Assembly: GCA_017629985.1 (NCBI GenBank) | Contig: JAGBWD010000001.1 | Coordinates: 1-33,420 of the forward strand | Reading direction: 5' to 3' | Origin: Alistipes sp. | GTDB taxonomy: Bacteria > Bacteroidota > Bacteroidia > Bacteroidales > Rikenellaceae | Length of the DNA: 33,420 nucleotides | Part shown: piece after piece, positions 7,244 through 17,074 of the stretch | Numbering within the stretch: position 1 is the stretch's first letter | Layout: each line of letters opens with the position of its first letter | Notes under the pieces: generated by a model | The model's database searches: none | What the model saw: the letters and a program-made list of their open reading frames with translations, nothing else | What the model was told of the DNA's origin: nothing | Made by a program: the position numbers and the translations under genes

Positions 7244-8536
7244 ATGGCTTTTCTATTTACTTCAGAGTCAGTATCGGAGGGACATCCAGATAAGGTGTCA
7301 GATCAGATTTCGGACGCCATCCTCGATGAGTTCCTTCGTCATGATGTAAACTCAAAGGTTGCATGCGAGACTCTCTGTACTACAGGTCTTGTTGTTGTAT
7401 CGGGCGAGGTTCGCTCGGAGGGATATGTAGATATCCAGGGTGTTGCTCGCCGCGTTATTGACCGCATCGGCTACAACCGTAGCGAGTATCAGTTTGATGC
7501 TGCATCGTGTGGTATTCTCTCTGCTATTCACGAGCAGTCGAAGGATATTAACCAAGGTGTAGAGCGCACCGATGGCGAGGATCAGGGTGCTGGAGATCAG
7601 GGTATTATGTTTGGCTACGCCGTGGAGGAGACTCGCGAGTTTATGCCTGCAACACTCATCCTTTCGCACGTAATTCTCAAAGAGTTGGCCGTTATCCGCC
7701 GCGAGGGTGAGGTTATGCGCTACCTTCGTCCTGATGCCAAGAGCCAGGTGACTATCGAATATGGCGATGACCGTCGTCCACAGCGTGTACATACCATCGT
7801 TGTATCTACGCAGCACGATGAGTTCATCCTGCCAACACACACCCGCTCGGAGAAAGAGGCAGAGCGCGAGATGCAGCGTATCATCGCTGACGATGTTCGC
7901 AACATCCTTATCCCACGTGTCAAGGCTCGCCTAGAGCGTGCTAACGACAAGCTTGCAGAGCTTATTAACGATGACTACATCCTTCACGTAAACCCTACAG
8001 GTAAGTTTGTGATTGGTGGCCCTCATGGCGACACAGGTCTTACAGGCCGCAAGATTATCGTTGATACCTACGGCGGTCGTGGCGCTCATGGTGGCGGTGC
8101 CTTCTCGGGCAAGGACTCTTCGAAGGTGGATCGCTCGGCAGCATACGCAGCACGTCACATCGCAAAGAATATGGTCGCTGCAGGCATAGCACGTGAGGTC
8201 TTGGTACAGGTCAGCTACGCTATTGGTATCGCCCAGCCACTATCTATCTATGTAGATACCTACGGCACAGCAAACGTGGCGATGAGCGATGGCGAGATTG
8301 CACAGAAGATTGGCTCTATGTTTGACCTTCGCCCTGCGGCTATCGTATCGCGCTTCGGCCTAAACTACCCTATCTTTGAGGCTACAGCATCTTATGGCCA
8401 CTTTGGTCGCCGTCCATACACCGAGCTAGTACGCTTCATTGGCAAGGATGGCAAGGAGTTTGCCAAGGAGGTAGAGTTCTTCTCATGGGAGAAACTTGAC
8501 GAGGTAGACCGCCTAAAGCAGGAGTTTGGTCTATAA
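7244..8536 (+). CDS. metK: S-adenosylmethionine synthetase
   Basis: This enzyme makes S-adenosylmethionine from methionine and ATP in the cytoplasm, normally as a tetramer. All signature stretches are present: [18 protein letters not shown] near the N terminus (substrate and metal site), [12 protein letters not shown], the methionine-binding region [20 protein letters not shown], and the P-loop-like [19 protein letters not shown]. The 430-residue length is normal for the longer Bacteroidetes form. It is the only large plus-strand gene in the left two thirds of the window and has its own promoter, a SAM-II riboswitch and a strong terminator, so feedback by its product is expected. Confidence 0.98.
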   Translation: MAFLFTSESVSEGHPDKVSDQISDAILDEFLRHDVNSKVACETLCTTGLVVVSGEVRSEGYVDIQGVARRVIDRIGYNRSEYQFDAASCGILSAIHEQSKDINQGVERTDGEDQGAGDQGIMFGYAVEETREFMPATLILSHVILKELAVIRREGEVMRYLRPDAKSQVTIEYGDDRRPQRVHTIVVSTQHDEFILPTHTRSEKEAEREMQRIIADDVRNILIPRVKARLERANDKLAELINDDYILHVNPTGKFVIGGPHGDTGLTGRKIIVDTYGGRGAHGGGAFSGKDSSKVDRSAAYAARHIAKNMVAAGIAREVLVQVSYAIGIAQPLSIYVDTYGTANVAMSDGEIAQKIGSMFDLRPAAIVSRFGLNYPIFEATASYGHFGRRPYTELVRFIGKDGKEFAKEVEFFSWEKLDEVDRLKQEFGL

Positions 8537-8561
8537 GAGATAAAAAACATCTCATATATAA

Positions 8562-8610
8562 AAGACTCATAAGCAATGTGTTAGCTTATGAGTCTTATTT
8601 TTTATTTAAA
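8562..8610 (+). terminator. Terminator of metK
   Basis: A 13-bp perfect stem, AAGACTCATAAGC (8562-8574) with GCTTATGAGTCTT (8584-8596), followed by ATTTTTTATTT. Confidence 0.9.
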
Positions 8611-8626
8611 CTTTTTATCAAAAAAA

Positions 8627-8657
8627 TTTGCAGATTAAAAAATAGTTAGTACATTTG
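8627..8657 (+). promoter_or_regulatory. Promoter of tRNA-Leu
   Basis: TTTG (8627-8630), 19 bases, TACATTTG (8650-8657); a perfect match, 17 bases before the mature tRNA. Confidence 0.8.
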
Positions 8658-8674
8658 CACACCCAAATCTCAAA

Positions 8675-8758
8675 GCCCAGGTGGTGAAATTGGTAGACAC
8701 GCTACTTTGAGGGGGTAGTGAGCGCAAGCTCGTGCAAGTTCGAGTCTTGTCCTGGGCA
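8675..8758 (+). tRNA. tRNA-Leu (anticodon GAG)
   Basis: The acceptor stem GCCCAGG (8675-8681) pairs with CCTGGGC (8751-8757), with A as discriminator at 8758. The D-arm has the typical tRNA-Leu TGGTGAAATTGGTAGACACG pattern. The anticodon stem CTACT/GGTAG encloses the loop TTGAGGG, so the anticodon is GAG. There is a long variable arm (GAGC...GCTC), as expected for a class II tRNA, and a T loop TTCGAGT. CCA is not encoded. Confidence 0.95.
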
Positions 8759-8761
8759 CTG

Positions 8762-8790
8762 AAAAACGGAAGAGCAATCTTCCGTTTTTT
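8762..8790. terminator. Bidirectional terminator between tRNA-Leu and the glycosyltransferase gene
   Basis: ACGGAAGA (8766-8773) pairs with TCTTCCGT (8778-8785) around GCAA, flanked by an A run on the left and a T run on the right. It therefore works in both directions and serves the convergent tRNA and polysaccharide transcripts. Confidence 0.85.
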
Positions 8791-8806
8791 TGTTTTATTC
8801 TGCCCC

Positions 8807-9931
8807 TTACAGCGCATTATACATTTGAAGTGTTGCTCGCCACACATCGTGCTGCGCATAGCGCGTGGCGACCATGGTGCGAGCAACAGAGGATAACCTC
8901 CCCAACATCTCCCTATCCTCAACAACTGCAACCATAGCTTCATAGAGCCTATCTACACTCCTCTTTGGCACTACAAGGCCATTCACTCCATCTACAATTA
9001 TCTCGTTGCTGCCACTAATATCCGTGACGATAGATGGGAGGCCCATGGCACCTGCCTGAATAACCACATTAGGAAATCCCTCGCGATAGCTAGGCAGAAC
9101 AAGAATATCCGAGGCGGCGAGGTAAGGGCGCACATCGTGCTGATAACCAGCTAAAACAATATCTTTATTACGTTCTATGGTCTCTCTAGCGACAGAGGAG
9201 ATGGGGTCTAGCCTATCCTCGAAGCGTCCTACAATCATAAGGCGCACATCCCCATATAGCGCCGAGAGCCTATCAAAGGCCTCAACAAGCTCATTAACAC
9301 CCTTGTCGCGCACTATGCGTCCCACAAAGATAAAGGTTAGCTTCGCGGATTTCATGCTCTCGGCCTCTGCCATAACCTCCGTGGTGCGGTCGTAATAGGC
9401 AAGGTTTACACCATTTATATTACCATTTAGAATCTTCTGAAGGGGTTTACGTGTGATTGCCTCACGCCGCAAGGTGGCCTTCACGCCATCACCCTCGGGG
9501 ATTACACGCGTAGCACACATGCAGGTTACACGCTCCATGCTCTTCAGCACAAAGCGCAAAAGACCCGATGTTGTCTCAAAGCGCAATCCCGTAACGGTAT
9601 ATACCCTGTTGGGGACACGGGCAAGCCATGCGGCAACCATACCCAGGAGGCTCGCCTTCGGGGTATTTGCATGAACAATATAGGGGTGCTCCTGGCGAAA
9701 GAGACGGTATAGGGCAACCAACGACTTTATGTCGCGCCACAAGGCTATCTCACGTGCCATAGGCACATCGACAATTCTAACGCCCTCAACCTCCCCCACC
9801 TCGGCAAGGGTGCCTGTGTCGGCAGCAACGGCGGTGACATCATAGTGGTTATTCATATACTCTAGCTGCCCCTTAAGCAGCTCCTTAAACGAGCAAGAGA
9901 TAGTCGTAAGACGATACAATTTTTGTTTCAT
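8807..9931 (-). CDS. GT4-family glycosyltransferase
   Basis: A 374-residue retaining glycosyltransferase with two Rossmann-like halves. The N-terminal half has VHANTPKASLLGMVAA, the acceptor-side region. The C-terminal half has TFIFVGRIVRDKGVNELVEAF and SYREGFPNVVIQAGAMGLP, the nucleotide-sugar site of GT4 enzymes (the distal acidic residue of the usual EX7E is Gln here, which I recall from the CapM-like Bacteroidetes branch). It likely adds a sugar to a lipid-linked oligosaccharide on the cytoplasmic side of the membrane. It is the last gene of the polysaccharide operon, 5 bases after the polymerase gene. Donor and acceptor sugars cannot be read from the sequence. Confidence 0.9.
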   Translation of the reverse strand: MKQKLYRLTTISCSFKELLKGQLEYMNNHYDVTAVAADTGTLAEVGEVEGVRIVDVPMAREIALWRDIKSLVALYRLFRQEHPYIVHANTPKASLLGMVAAWLARVPNRVYTVTGLRFETTSGLLRFVLKSMERVTCMCATRVIPEGDGVKATLRREAITRKPLQKILNGNINGVNLAYYDRTTEVMAEAESMKSAKLTFIFVGRIVRDKGVNELVEAFDRLSALYGDVRLMIVGRFEDRLDPISSVARETIERNKDIVLAGYQHDVRPYLAASDILVLPSYREGFPNVVIQAGAMGLPSIVTDISGSNEIIVDGVNGLVVPKRSVDRLYEAMVAVVEDREMLGRLSSVARTMVATRYAQHDVWRATLQMYNAL

Positions 9932-9936
9932 AATGA

Positions 9937-11106
9937 TTATAACAATAGTAGTGGCAGAGGCATATAATAGATTGCGCCACCTGTTACGCTATAGCAATTA
10001 TATATCGTCCAGGCGATATGCAACATGTATACCATAGGCATCAGAGAGATAAACCCCCGAATGGCAGATGAGCTATTATCCTGATAGATGTTAAACATAT
10101 AGAGATATAGCAGCACCATGGCTATATATACAAAGCGCTGGCCAACAACCGAAAATGAGATTAACGAAAAACTAAAAAATAGATAGTAGAGGAGAAGACG
10201 ATATATCCTATCTGTATAATCGGTAACCTTCAGCGTGAAGCGATTATATCGCACATATATCAGGAATATAGATATAAAGAGTGCGCTAATCTGGTTATTA
10301 AGGCGCGTAAGCTGCGTGGTGAGTGACCTATTGAAATGGATATCCGTATCCTGCGAGCCATAGTTACTGACACGGCTTGCAACCGAATCATTATCTACAG
10401 CATCAACAAAGAGGCCTACAGCGCCTGCATAGGAGGATGTATCCAAGAATATAGAGGTGATGCACGCCAAAACAGCCATATAGTGAAGAAGGCGACTAGG
10501 AATCTTGAACACCCATATCACCATGGTTGCTGCAACGGCGATGATATATCCAAAATGTATCAATGGGGTGAGCATCAGGCCAACAACCCACCACTTGCGA
10601 CCATCTATCATCACGCGGATTAGAGAGTATACGAAGAGTGGGAAGGCTGAGAAGTTACGAATACCACCCAACAGTGGAATGTTGGACTCCATAACCATAA
10701 ACGCCATAAGAATAACCATAGGGAGACTATATCTCATCCTCTTATCCTGCGCAAAACGTCTGACAACAAGCATATAAAAGAGTCCCCCGAAGAGTCCTAC
10801 AACCATCATCAACAGATGAGGGTTACGGGTAAAGCGCTTCACAAGGCTAAAGAGTAGCGACTCGTATATATCCTTGATATCGCCATGTCGATAGTCATCA
10901 ATAATAAGCTCCACATCCTGCACTCCATACTGCGTAAATGACACACTCTTACGATAGCTATCTGCGCGAACATCCTCAAAGTTATGACAGTAGCCAAAGA
11001 GCGCAAAGAAAAGGACAAAAATAACCTGACTGCTACGCTTTTGGATATCGAAGCAGGAGTAGACAAAGGTCAGAAATGGCGATAGTATAAAGAGTACAAA
11101 GCGCAT
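9937..11106 (-). CDS. EpsG-like polysaccharide polymerase (Wzy role)
   Basis: The frame is open from 11241, but the first 45 residues are polar, hold many Pro and overlap the LicD-like gene. The Met at 11106 begins a membrane helix (RFVLFILSPFLTFVYSC) and lies 11 bases past the previous stop, so I take that start: 389 residues. About ten hydrophobic segments are visible. The early soluble loop (EDVRADSYRKSVSFTQYG) and the segment TRNPHLLMMVVGLFGGLFYMLV match the general layout of EpsG-family capsule polymerases. It should join repeat units on the periplasmic side after flipping. The family assignment rests on topology and context rather than a decisive motif. Confidence 0.75.
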   Translation of the reverse strand: MRFVLFILSPFLTFVYSCFDIQKRSSQVIFVLFFALFGYCHNFEDVRADSYRKSVSFTQYGVQDVELIIDDYRHGDIKDIYESLLFSLVKRFTRNPHLLMMVVGLFGGLFYMLVVRRFAQDKRMRYSLPMVILMAFMVMESNIPLLGGIRNFSAFPLFVYSLIRVMIDGRKWWVVGLMLTPLIHFGYIIAVAATMVIWVFKIPSRLLHYMAVLACITSIFLDTSSYAGAVGLFVDAVDNDSVASRVSNYGSQDTDIHFNRSLTTQLTRLNNQISALFISIFLIYVRYNRFTLKVTDYTDRIYRLLLYYLFFSFSLISFSVVGQRFVYIAMVLLYLYMFNIYQDNSSSAIRGFISLMPMVYMLHIAWTIYNCYSVTGGAIYYMPLPLLLL

Positions 11107-11116
11107 CACAAGGGGT

Positions 11117-11911
11117 TTAAAATATACAGTCGGAGCTATGTATGCGCAGGGTGTCGAGGTTTGGCAGGGTGTCGTAGCTACCAAACATCTTGCGAAGATA
11201 GGCATCTGTATCATTGGGGGCCGGGAACTCATAACCCTCAAATGTCACACTCGACAACGGCAAAAGGCTCTTCATATCTCTACTTCCCCACCTTGGGCCA
11301 CAGCCGTAGAGGTGATTTAGGCTCTTATGGGGCAACATACGGAGTAGTGGCCGTAGCAGGGAGACCAAACCATAGTAGAGAGTTTTACCTGCAAATATCA
11401 CGCCCCTAGAGATTCTCCCATCCTCCATCCTCTGCAACTTGATGAGGGGGTACAGCATCGCACCAAAGGCTACATAAGCAAAGCGCGGTGACTGCTCTAG
11501 ACAAAAGACATCTACAAATAGCCCTCGGTGCCTATATCTGCTATTGTTGCTACACTCACACAGGAGCGTATGCCTATCTCGCACTTTAGCAAAAGGCAAC
11601 AGGTAAAACCTATCACTCTCACACCTCTGCAACACATAATCTGCACTACTGGGGAAGAGCGCCACAAACCTATCGTAATCCTCCTTAAGCATCTCTATAT
11701 CAAGGTCATCGTCCCAAGGAATAAAGCCCCCATGTCGCACAGCGCCGAGCAACGTCCCCGAGCTTAACCAATAACGAATATCGTTCTCACGGCAAACATT
11801 GTCTATATAGCGCAAGATATCCAACATCCGCAGCTGCTCCCTACGAAGCAGCGAGCCATCGGGATTAAAGCGCTCACGAAGCTCGCGCTGCAGCTCCTCA
11901 TCTATCATCAT
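11117..11911 (-). CDS. LicD-family transferase
   Basis: A 264-residue protein with the LicD/FKTN signature: LSSGTLLGAVRHGGFIPWDDDLDIEM at about residues 48-73, including the metal-binding DDDLD. LicD proteins are nucleotidyltransferase-fold enzymes that move phosphocholine or a related phospho-group onto surface glycans. A cluster with DVFCLEQSPR follows, as in relatives. The substrate is unknown; no choline genes are nearby, so a phospho-sugar or other alcohol is possible. The start codon overlaps the flippase stop (TAATG at 11909-11913), which suggests translational coupling. ATG is doubled, so 11908 is an alternative start. Confidence 0.88.
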   Translation of the reverse strand: MMIDEELQRELRERFNPDGSLLRREQLRMLDILRYIDNVCRENDIRYWLSSGTLLGAVRHGGFIPWDDDLDIEMLKEDYDRFVALFPSSADYVLQRCESDRFYLLPFAKVRDRHTLLCECSNNSRYRHRGLFVDVFCLEQSPRFAYVAFGAMLYPLIKLQRMEDGRISRGVIFAGKTLYYGLVSLLRPLLRMLPHKSLNHLYGCGPRWGSRDMKSLLPLSSVTFEGYEFPAPNDTDAYLRKMFGSYDTLPNLDTLRIHSSDCIF

Positions 11912-13344
11912 TATATGCGTTTATATGAAACTATAAAATTGCGAATATCACGTAGCACAGAGCATCCACACATCCACGCCACGCCAACATAAAACAGCAT
12001 AAATAGCAAACAGCAGACCACCCAATGAAGTGTCAGATATCTATATAGGCCAAACATCATACCTCCACTAATAATCGAGATGGCGAGTGCTGGCGCCACA
12101 TCTCTACATTGCTGCGCCACACGATAACCTATATAGCGTTGTGATAATAATGAATTAGTAAGCCAGATATTGACATTACTAACCACCATAGCCACAAGAA
12201 CCCCAAGCATGCTTACCGAGGCGCCAACAAGGAGAAGGATTAGAAGCATACCCCATTTGTAGCATCCCCAGAGAAAAAGTTCCCTGCTACGGCCCACAGC
12301 CGCTACGGCATAGTAAGAGAAGTTATAGAGTGCCGAGAAGAAGCCCCCAATACATAGAATCTGAAAATAGAAGACCGCACCTACCCACTGCTCGCCATAC
12401 AACCATATAAATAACGGCTCTGCTACAATAATAAGCATCATCATAAGCGGAAATATGACAAAGGCAACCATACGAATATTGCGCCCAAGCATACTACACA
12501 ACCTCCTTTTATCGCTCTGCAGCTGGGAGTATATCGGAAATAGCACCTGACACAACACCGCTGGCACGGTCATACTAGCCACCTCGTCCATCTTCTTTGC
12601 CTGGGCATAAAGGCCCATCTCCAGAGCCGAGAATCTACGACCTATGACCACACCCTGGATATGTGTACAGAGATCCTGCATTATGCTGGCAACAAGAAGA
12701 AAACCACCATAGGAGAGCAACTGCCAAAGAGTTATGAATGAGAATTGAGGAGTGGGTCGCCACGAAGAGAGGCTCCAAAACAACAACACCGACAATAGCG
12801 CATTGGAGAGATACATACCCACAAAGCTCCACACGCCACACCCTACGCTGGCCATAACAACAGCAACAACGGCAGAGCCACCATAGGAGAGGATATCGGC
12901 GATGGCGATAGCCCTAAAATTGAGACTCTTACGAAGTATAGCTCGCTGGACTATGGTCAGAGAGTTGATGATAATAACAGTGCCTAAAATAGGCAAAAGG
13001 GTCTCGAGAAGCTCTATACGGAAGAACTCCGAGACCCAATGTGCAGAGATAAAAACACCTACATAAAGTGTTATAGCAAAGAGAATATTCCAAAAAAATA
13101 TCGTAGAGTAATCGACCGAAGAGGCATCTACCTTATGTATTAAGGCCACTCCAAAGCCACCATCAACAAGGGTCTGTGACAATGCCACAAAAATAAGTAT
13201 CATCCCCACAAGCCCAAAGTCGCTAGGCATCAGCAACCTAGCCAACATCAGGTTTACAACAAATTGTAGTAGGACTACACCAAACCTATCAATAGCACTC
13301 CATAGTGTGCCACTAGCAACGCTGCTGCGGGTATCTCTACTCAT
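11911..13344 (-). CDS. Polysaccharide flippase (Wzx-type, MOP superfamily)
   Basis: A 477-residue membrane protein with about 12-14 hydrophobic segments. The start SVASGTLWSAIDRFGVVLLQFVVNLMLARLLMPSDFG is typical of the oligosaccharide-exporter branch of the MOP superfamily, as is GFGVALIHKVDASSVDYSTIFFWN. It should flip the undecaprenyl-linked repeat unit to the periplasmic face. Upstream spacing to the ATP-grasp gene is 63 bases; downstream it overlaps the LicD-like gene by one base. Confidence 0.92.
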   Translation of the reverse strand: MSRDTRSSVASGTLWSAIDRFGVVLLQFVVNLMLARLLMPSDFGLVGMILIFVALSQTLVDGGFGVALIHKVDASSVDYSTIFFWNILFAITLYVGVFISAHWVSEFFRIELLETLLPILGTVIIINSLTIVQRAILRKSLNFRAIAIADILSYGGSAVVAVVMASVGCGVWSFVGMYLSNALLSVLLFWSLSSWRPTPQFSFITLWQLLSYGGFLLVASIMQDLCTHIQGVVIGRRFSALEMGLYAQAKKMDEVASMTVPAVLCQVLFPIYSQLQSDKRRLCSMLGRNIRMVAFVIFPLMMMLIIVAEPLFIWLYGEQWVGAVFYFQILCIGGFFSALYNFSYYAVAAVGRSRELFLWGCYKWGMLLILLLVGASVSMLGVLVAMVVSNVNIWLTNSLLSQRYIGYRVAQQCRDVAPALAISIISGGMMFGLYRYLTLHWVVCCLLFMLFYVGVAWMCGCSVLRDIRNFIVSYKRI

Positions 13345-13407
13345 ATCATGTGATTAAGGGTGCCGAAACTTACTACACCACATCAAATCACATGCCAAAG
13401 CTCAATA

Positions 13408-14538
13408 CTAGTGTTTTACCCCCTTGAAATAGCTATCGAACTCACCCTGTAGGCCATGCGAACATATCTGCACAAGGCTTATCTCCCAATTATCATTACC
13501 CTCAATAATAACAGGGCCATCCTCCGTAATTGCAATATCCCAACCTATGGAGTGTATATCCTTAAAGTAGTTATGAAAGCGCTTTACGGTCTCAAGGCTC
13601 TCCATCATATATGGAATCTCATAGCCATCAAACTCCACGCCTGTATTGGGATGATGGGTAGCCTTTGTGCCATATTTAGGCTTATAAAAGCCATACTTCG
13701 CGAGGCTATATTTCTCCAAATCGATACCTATGGCGAGGCCTCCAGCAGCCCAATTATCAACATTATTGTCACCCGTACCAACCCTCAACAATGGCGGTAA
13801 GAACTCTATCTCGCCACTCTGGATATTTCGCACGGTCTCTACACGTATGGTGTTGATAGACTTCGAAAATATGTTGCTGATAGCCCTATGCTGCACGATG
13901 GTCCTCTGCATGAGATATGTTCCTTGTCCAAGTATCTTGTTGCACAACTCCTCACACGTAGAGCGCTTGCCATCAACCGTTACAGAGCCATCCGATATCA
14001 CAAGGTGATAGACACCATCACCACACTCACCATCAATATCCTTAACAAAGAAATCGCCACTCTCGATGCCCTGCAGATAACCCGTTAGAGCTACGGATGA
14101 CTTATCCTTAAGGATAAATATCTCACTACCGCTTATTATGCCAACATTCTCGGGAACAGATATTCCCAGCGTCTCGGCCACGATACCAAAGAAGAACTTA
14201 TTCCTCAAAATGCCTACCGTAGACTTGGGGCTAAATGGGTTGTTGAGCCTCTCGCGATAATACATAAACTCCGAATAATCCACATAGTTATCCTCCCTAT
14301 GCTTTATATCTAGGCCATAGAGGAAATAGTAGTTATTAGGCTCTGCATGCTTGATGATATTGACAAACTGGTCACATATCATACGTAGCTTACTCTTTCT
14401 ATCTTTGCGATATTCAGGGAAATATGACTCCCCACGAATAAACTTGGTGGTAAAAAAGAGTTTATACAGGTTCTTCAATCGCAACTTGAGCAGATAGAAA
14501 AACCTCTCTATTGGTGTCATTGGAACAAGGCTCTTCAT
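13408..14538 (-). CDS. ATP-grasp protein of the sugar-transfer-associated group, first of two downstream of ugd
   Basis: A 376-residue soluble protein. The central and C-terminal parts carry ATP-grasp features: GDFFVKDIDGECGDGVYHL (about 162-180, a Gly-rich nucleotide loop with Lys), INTIRVETVRN, and the metal-binding end WDIAITEDGPVIIEGNDNW (about 336-354). This matches the ATP-grasp group found in polysaccharide loci (sugar-transfer-associated ATP-grasp). Such enzymes join a carboxylate to an amine or similar nucleophile using ATP. With ugd in the operon, uronic acid or amino-acid amide formation is a reasonable guess. It is a distant paralogue of its neighbour at 14545-15624, 6 bases away. 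Confidence 0.82.
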   Translation of the reverse strand: MKSLVPMTPIERFFYLLKLRLKNLYKLFFTTKFIRGESYFPEYRKDRKSKLRMICDQFVNIIKHAEPNNYYFLYGLDIKHREDNYVDYSEFMYYRERLNNPFSPKSTVGILRNKFFFGIVAETLGISVPENVGIISGSEIFILKDKSSVALTGYLQGIESGDFFVKDIDGECGDGVYHLVISDGSVTVDGKRSTCEELCNKILGQGTYLMQRTIVQHRAISNIFSKSINTIRVETVRNIQSGEIEFLPPLLRVGTGDNNVDNWAAGGLAIGIDLEKYSLAKYGFYKPKYGTKATHHPNTGVEFDGYEIPYMMESLETVKRFHNYFKDIHSIGWDIAITEDGPVIIEGNDNWEISLVQICSHGLQGEFDSYFKGVKH

Positions 14539-14544
14539 CCTAGG

Positions 14545-15624
14545 TTATGCTTTAAAAATTGAGTCCAACACCTCTTCTGTCATATCGCCAAATATTGGGC
14601 CATTTGTCACTTGATGAATCTCAATGCCACCAAACGTAAGGTTGGCCTCAATCAACATCGGCTCGTCATTCTCATCGAGACATATATCCCAACTACATAA
14701 TCTCGATATGCGCGATAGTCGTGGCGCACAACGCTCTATAAGCTCCTTACACTTCCCGAAATTGGGGATATGGAACTGATTAAATGGGCCTGTTTGGGGA
14801 TGTTCATAGAAGATATCACCAAGGGTGTTATATGCAACATCCTTTAGCGTACCATCACCATTTATACCACAGAAGATACCTCCTGCAGTGGCATTGTCCA
14901 CCTTCGCACCACCAACACCCATGCGCAATATAGAGGAGAGAATATAGACCTTATTATTATACATAAGGCTCATGATGCGGATAGTGTTCAACGAAGAGGC
15001 GTGAACCCTGCTAATCTCCCTACTCTGCGACACCACCTCCGATACGATATATCGTCTATTGGCATTTAGGATATCCACTAGAGCCTCAACACTATCCTCA
15101 CCACTCTTCCAGAACTTTATTCCATCGCCACCACACGAGTTTACAGATGGCTTGATGATAACATAACCTGCCGCCTGGCACAACTTAACAGCCTCGTCAC
15201 GCGTAATAAGCTGATAGTTGCCATCTAGTAGCACACCATCCTCAACTCTACAAATAGTCTTTGGCTGATGTATATCGTGAAACAATAGGTCATAGTAGTT
15301 CTTGTCATCAAGAGTTTTTGCAGCATAAGGCACCGTCAGAGCGGCATCTACACGTGCGAAATATAGGCCATGGGGAGCATATAGCTCCAAGTTTTCGCAA
15401 TTTGGAACTACCGTGTTATAATAGTCAAACCAACCCAAATCCTGGCTCTTTACACCATACTTCGACCAAAAAGCCCTGATTCTCTCCTTTTGCTCGGGGC
15501 TACACTTCTTAAAGGCACGGTGCGAAGCCTTCATCTGCAAATCTTTGTCTGCATAACGAAATCGCACTCTTGTAATATTCCTATTATAGAGTATATTCTC
15601 TAACGCCGACTTAATCTTACTCAT
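14545..15624 (-). CDS. ATP-grasp protein of the sugar-transfer-associated group, paralogue
   Basis: A 359-residue ATP-grasp protein. Visible motifs are YVIIKPSVNSCGGDGIKFW (about 154-172, nucleotide-binding Lys and Gly-rich loop), the conserved SLNTIRIMSLM, VDNATAGGIFCGI and the C-terminal metal site WDICLDENDEPMLIEANLTFGG. The corresponding motifs of the neighbour at 13408-14538 line up with these (SINTIRVET, VDNWAAGGLAIGI, WDIAITEDGPVIIEGN), so the two are an old duplication. Likely a carboxylate-amine ligase that decorates the repeat unit; the substrate is unknown. It lies 36 bases after ugd. Confidence 0.82.
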   Translation of the reverse strand: MSKIKSALENILYNRNITRVRFRYADKDLQMKASHRAFKKCSPEQKERIRAFWSKYGVKSQDLGWFDYYNTVVPNCENLELYAPHGLYFARVDAALTVPYAAKTLDDKNYYDLLFHDIHQPKTICRVEDGVLLDGNYQLITRDEAVKLCQAAGYVIIKPSVNSCGGDGIKFWKSGEDSVEALVDILNANRRYIVSEVVSQSREISRVHASSLNTIRIMSLMYNNKVYILSSILRMGVGGAKVDNATAGGIFCGINGDGTLKDVAYNTLGDIFYEHPQTGPFNQFHIPNFGKCKELIERCAPRLSRISRLCSWDICLDENDEPMLIEANLTFGGIEIHQVTNGPIFGDMTEEVLDSIFKA

Positions 15625-15660
15625 AGTTTCTCTTAAGTTTGGTTTGTAGTTTCAGTAGTT

Positions 15661-16962
15661 TTAGTCTCTTCTAAAGAGGTCGCGCGTATATACCTTTTCG
15701 CCAACATCATCTAAATCAGCATGATAGCGATTTGTGATTATCACATCACTGTCGCGCTTAAAACGATTTAGGTCGTTTGTCACCTCCGAGCCAAAGAATA
15801 GCGTACCCGACTCCAACGTAGGCTCGTAGATAACTATCCTTGCGCCCTTTGCCTTGATGCGCTTCATAACACCCTGGATAGAGGAGTGGCGAAAGTTATC
15901 CGAGTTACTCTTCATCGTAAGTCGATATACGCCGACTGTCACCTCTCGCTCCTTCGAAGCATCCCACATGCTAGAGCCAACATAGTATCCCGCCTTGCGC
16001 AACACCTGGTCGGCGATATAATCCTTACGCGTACGGTTGCTCTCGACAATGGCCGTCATCATATTTTGCGGCACATCGGCATAGTTAGCCAAAAGCTGCT
16101 TCGCATCCTTTGGTAGGCAGTAGCCACCATATCCAAACGAAGGGTTGTTATAGTGCATGCCAATACGGGGATCTAGGCCTACGCCCTCTATTATAGCCTG
16201 TGAGTCGAGGCCCTTCATCTCGGCATAGGTATCTAGCTCATTGAAGTAGCTGACGCGCAACGCCAGATATGTATTAGCAAAGAGCTTCACAGCCTCCGCC
16301 TCCTTCGTACCCATATACAACATAGGAATATCCTCCTTTACGGCACCCTCCTCGAGCAACGAGGCAAAGTGACGTGCATCGGCATCTAGTCTAGAGCTAT
16401 CGGCAAGTCTTGCGATGGCGATATTCTCCTCGTCATACTCCTTGCCATCTATCTGCTTGGGGCAGCCTATGATGATACGCGAGGGGTAGAGGTTGTCGTA
16501 TAGCGCCATGGACTCTCGCAAAAATTCTGGCACAAAGAGCAGGTTAAGACGCTCCACGCCCCTAGCAGCATACCTCACATACAGACTACGGCAATATCCC
16601 ACAGGTACGGTACTCTTAATGATTATCGTAGCCTCGGGGTTTACCTCCAGCACCATATCTATAACATCCTCGATGTGATGTGTATCGAAGAAGTTGAGTT
16701 GAGGGTCATAATTTGTAGGCGTTGCCACGATTACATATTTAGCATCTAGGTATGCCTCACGTGCATCTAACGTGGCACGCAGATTCAGCTCCTTTTCTGC
16801 GAAATAGCGCTCTATATAGTCATCTTGAATGGGTGAAATACGCTTGTTGATACTATCGACCTTCTCTGCCACAACATCTACCGCCACAACCTCATTATGC
16901 TGCGCCAAAAGTGTCGCAACAGAGAGACCTACATATCCCGTACCTGCTACTGCAATCTTCAT
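15661..16962 (-). CDS. ugd: UDP-glucose 6-dehydrogenase
   Basis: It oxidises UDP-glucose to UDP-glucuronate with two NAD+, giving the uronic acid for the surface glycan. The NAD site GTGYVGLS is at residues 7-14. Other family motifs are VATPTNYD (79-86), [10 protein letters not shown] (116-125), VPEFLRES (144-151), the Lys/Asn pair in [21 protein letters not shown], and the catalytic Cys282 in [12 protein letters not shown]. The 433-residue length is usual. It is first in the seven-gene polysaccharide operon, behind the promoter at 17004-17035. UDP-N-acetyl-mannosamine dehydrogenase is the closest alternative but fits the motifs less well. Confidence 0.95.
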   Translation of the reverse strand: MKIAVAGTGYVGLSVATLLAQHNEVVAVDVVAEKVDSINKRISPIQDDYIERYFAEKELNLRATLDAREAYLDAKYVIVATPTNYDPQLNFFDTHHIEDVIDMVLEVNPEATIIIKSTVPVGYCRSLYVRYAARGVERLNLLFVPEFLRESMALYDNLYPSRIIIGCPKQIDGKEYDEENIAIARLADSSRLDADARHFASLLEEGAVKEDIPMLYMGTKEAEAVKLFANTYLALRVSYFNELDTYAEMKGLDSQAIIEGVGLDPRIGMHYNNPSFGYGGYCLPKDAKQLLANYADVPQNMMTAIVESNRTRKDYIADQVLRKAGYYVGSSMWDASKEREVTVGVYRLTMKSNSDNFRHSSIQGVMKRIKAKGARIVIYEPTLESGTLFFGSEVTNDLNRFKRDSDVIITNRYHADLDDVGEKVYTRDLFRRD

Positions 16963-17003
16963 ATATCTACCCTATTTGTGATAAATGATATTCATCAAAT
17001 ATA

Positions 17004-17035
17004 CAAAGATATAAAAAAAGTCTATTTCTAACAAA
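17004..17035 (-). promoter_or_regulatory. Promoter of the polysaccharide operon
   Basis: TTTG (17035-17032), 20 bases, TATCTTTG (17011-17004) on the minus strand. A second TATATTTG box begins a few bases downstream and might be used instead. No invertible-repeat arrangement around it is visible, so phase variation by inversion is not indicated. Confidence 0.65.
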
Positions 17036-17074
17036 ATAAAATGGTTCAAGATACCAAAAAGAGGCTACATGGGA

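Noticed and set aside
8675-8758. tRNA-Leu as an attachment site for an integrated element
   Set aside because: There is no integrase and no repeated tRNA 3' end downstream; the gene has its own promoter and terminator.
8635-8943. Open frame crossing tRNA-Leu and the terminator on the minus strand
   Set aside because: It overlaps the tRNA, its terminator and the end of the glycosyltransferase gene in another frame; a chance frame.
11107-11241. Extension of the polymerase gene to the upstream ATG at 11241
   Set aside because: The extra 45 residues are not hydrophobic, overlap the LicD-like gene and precede a natural membrane-protein start at 11106.
17004-17035. Invertible promoter for capsule phase variation
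   Set aside because: No inverted repeats flank the promoter and no recombinase gene is present.
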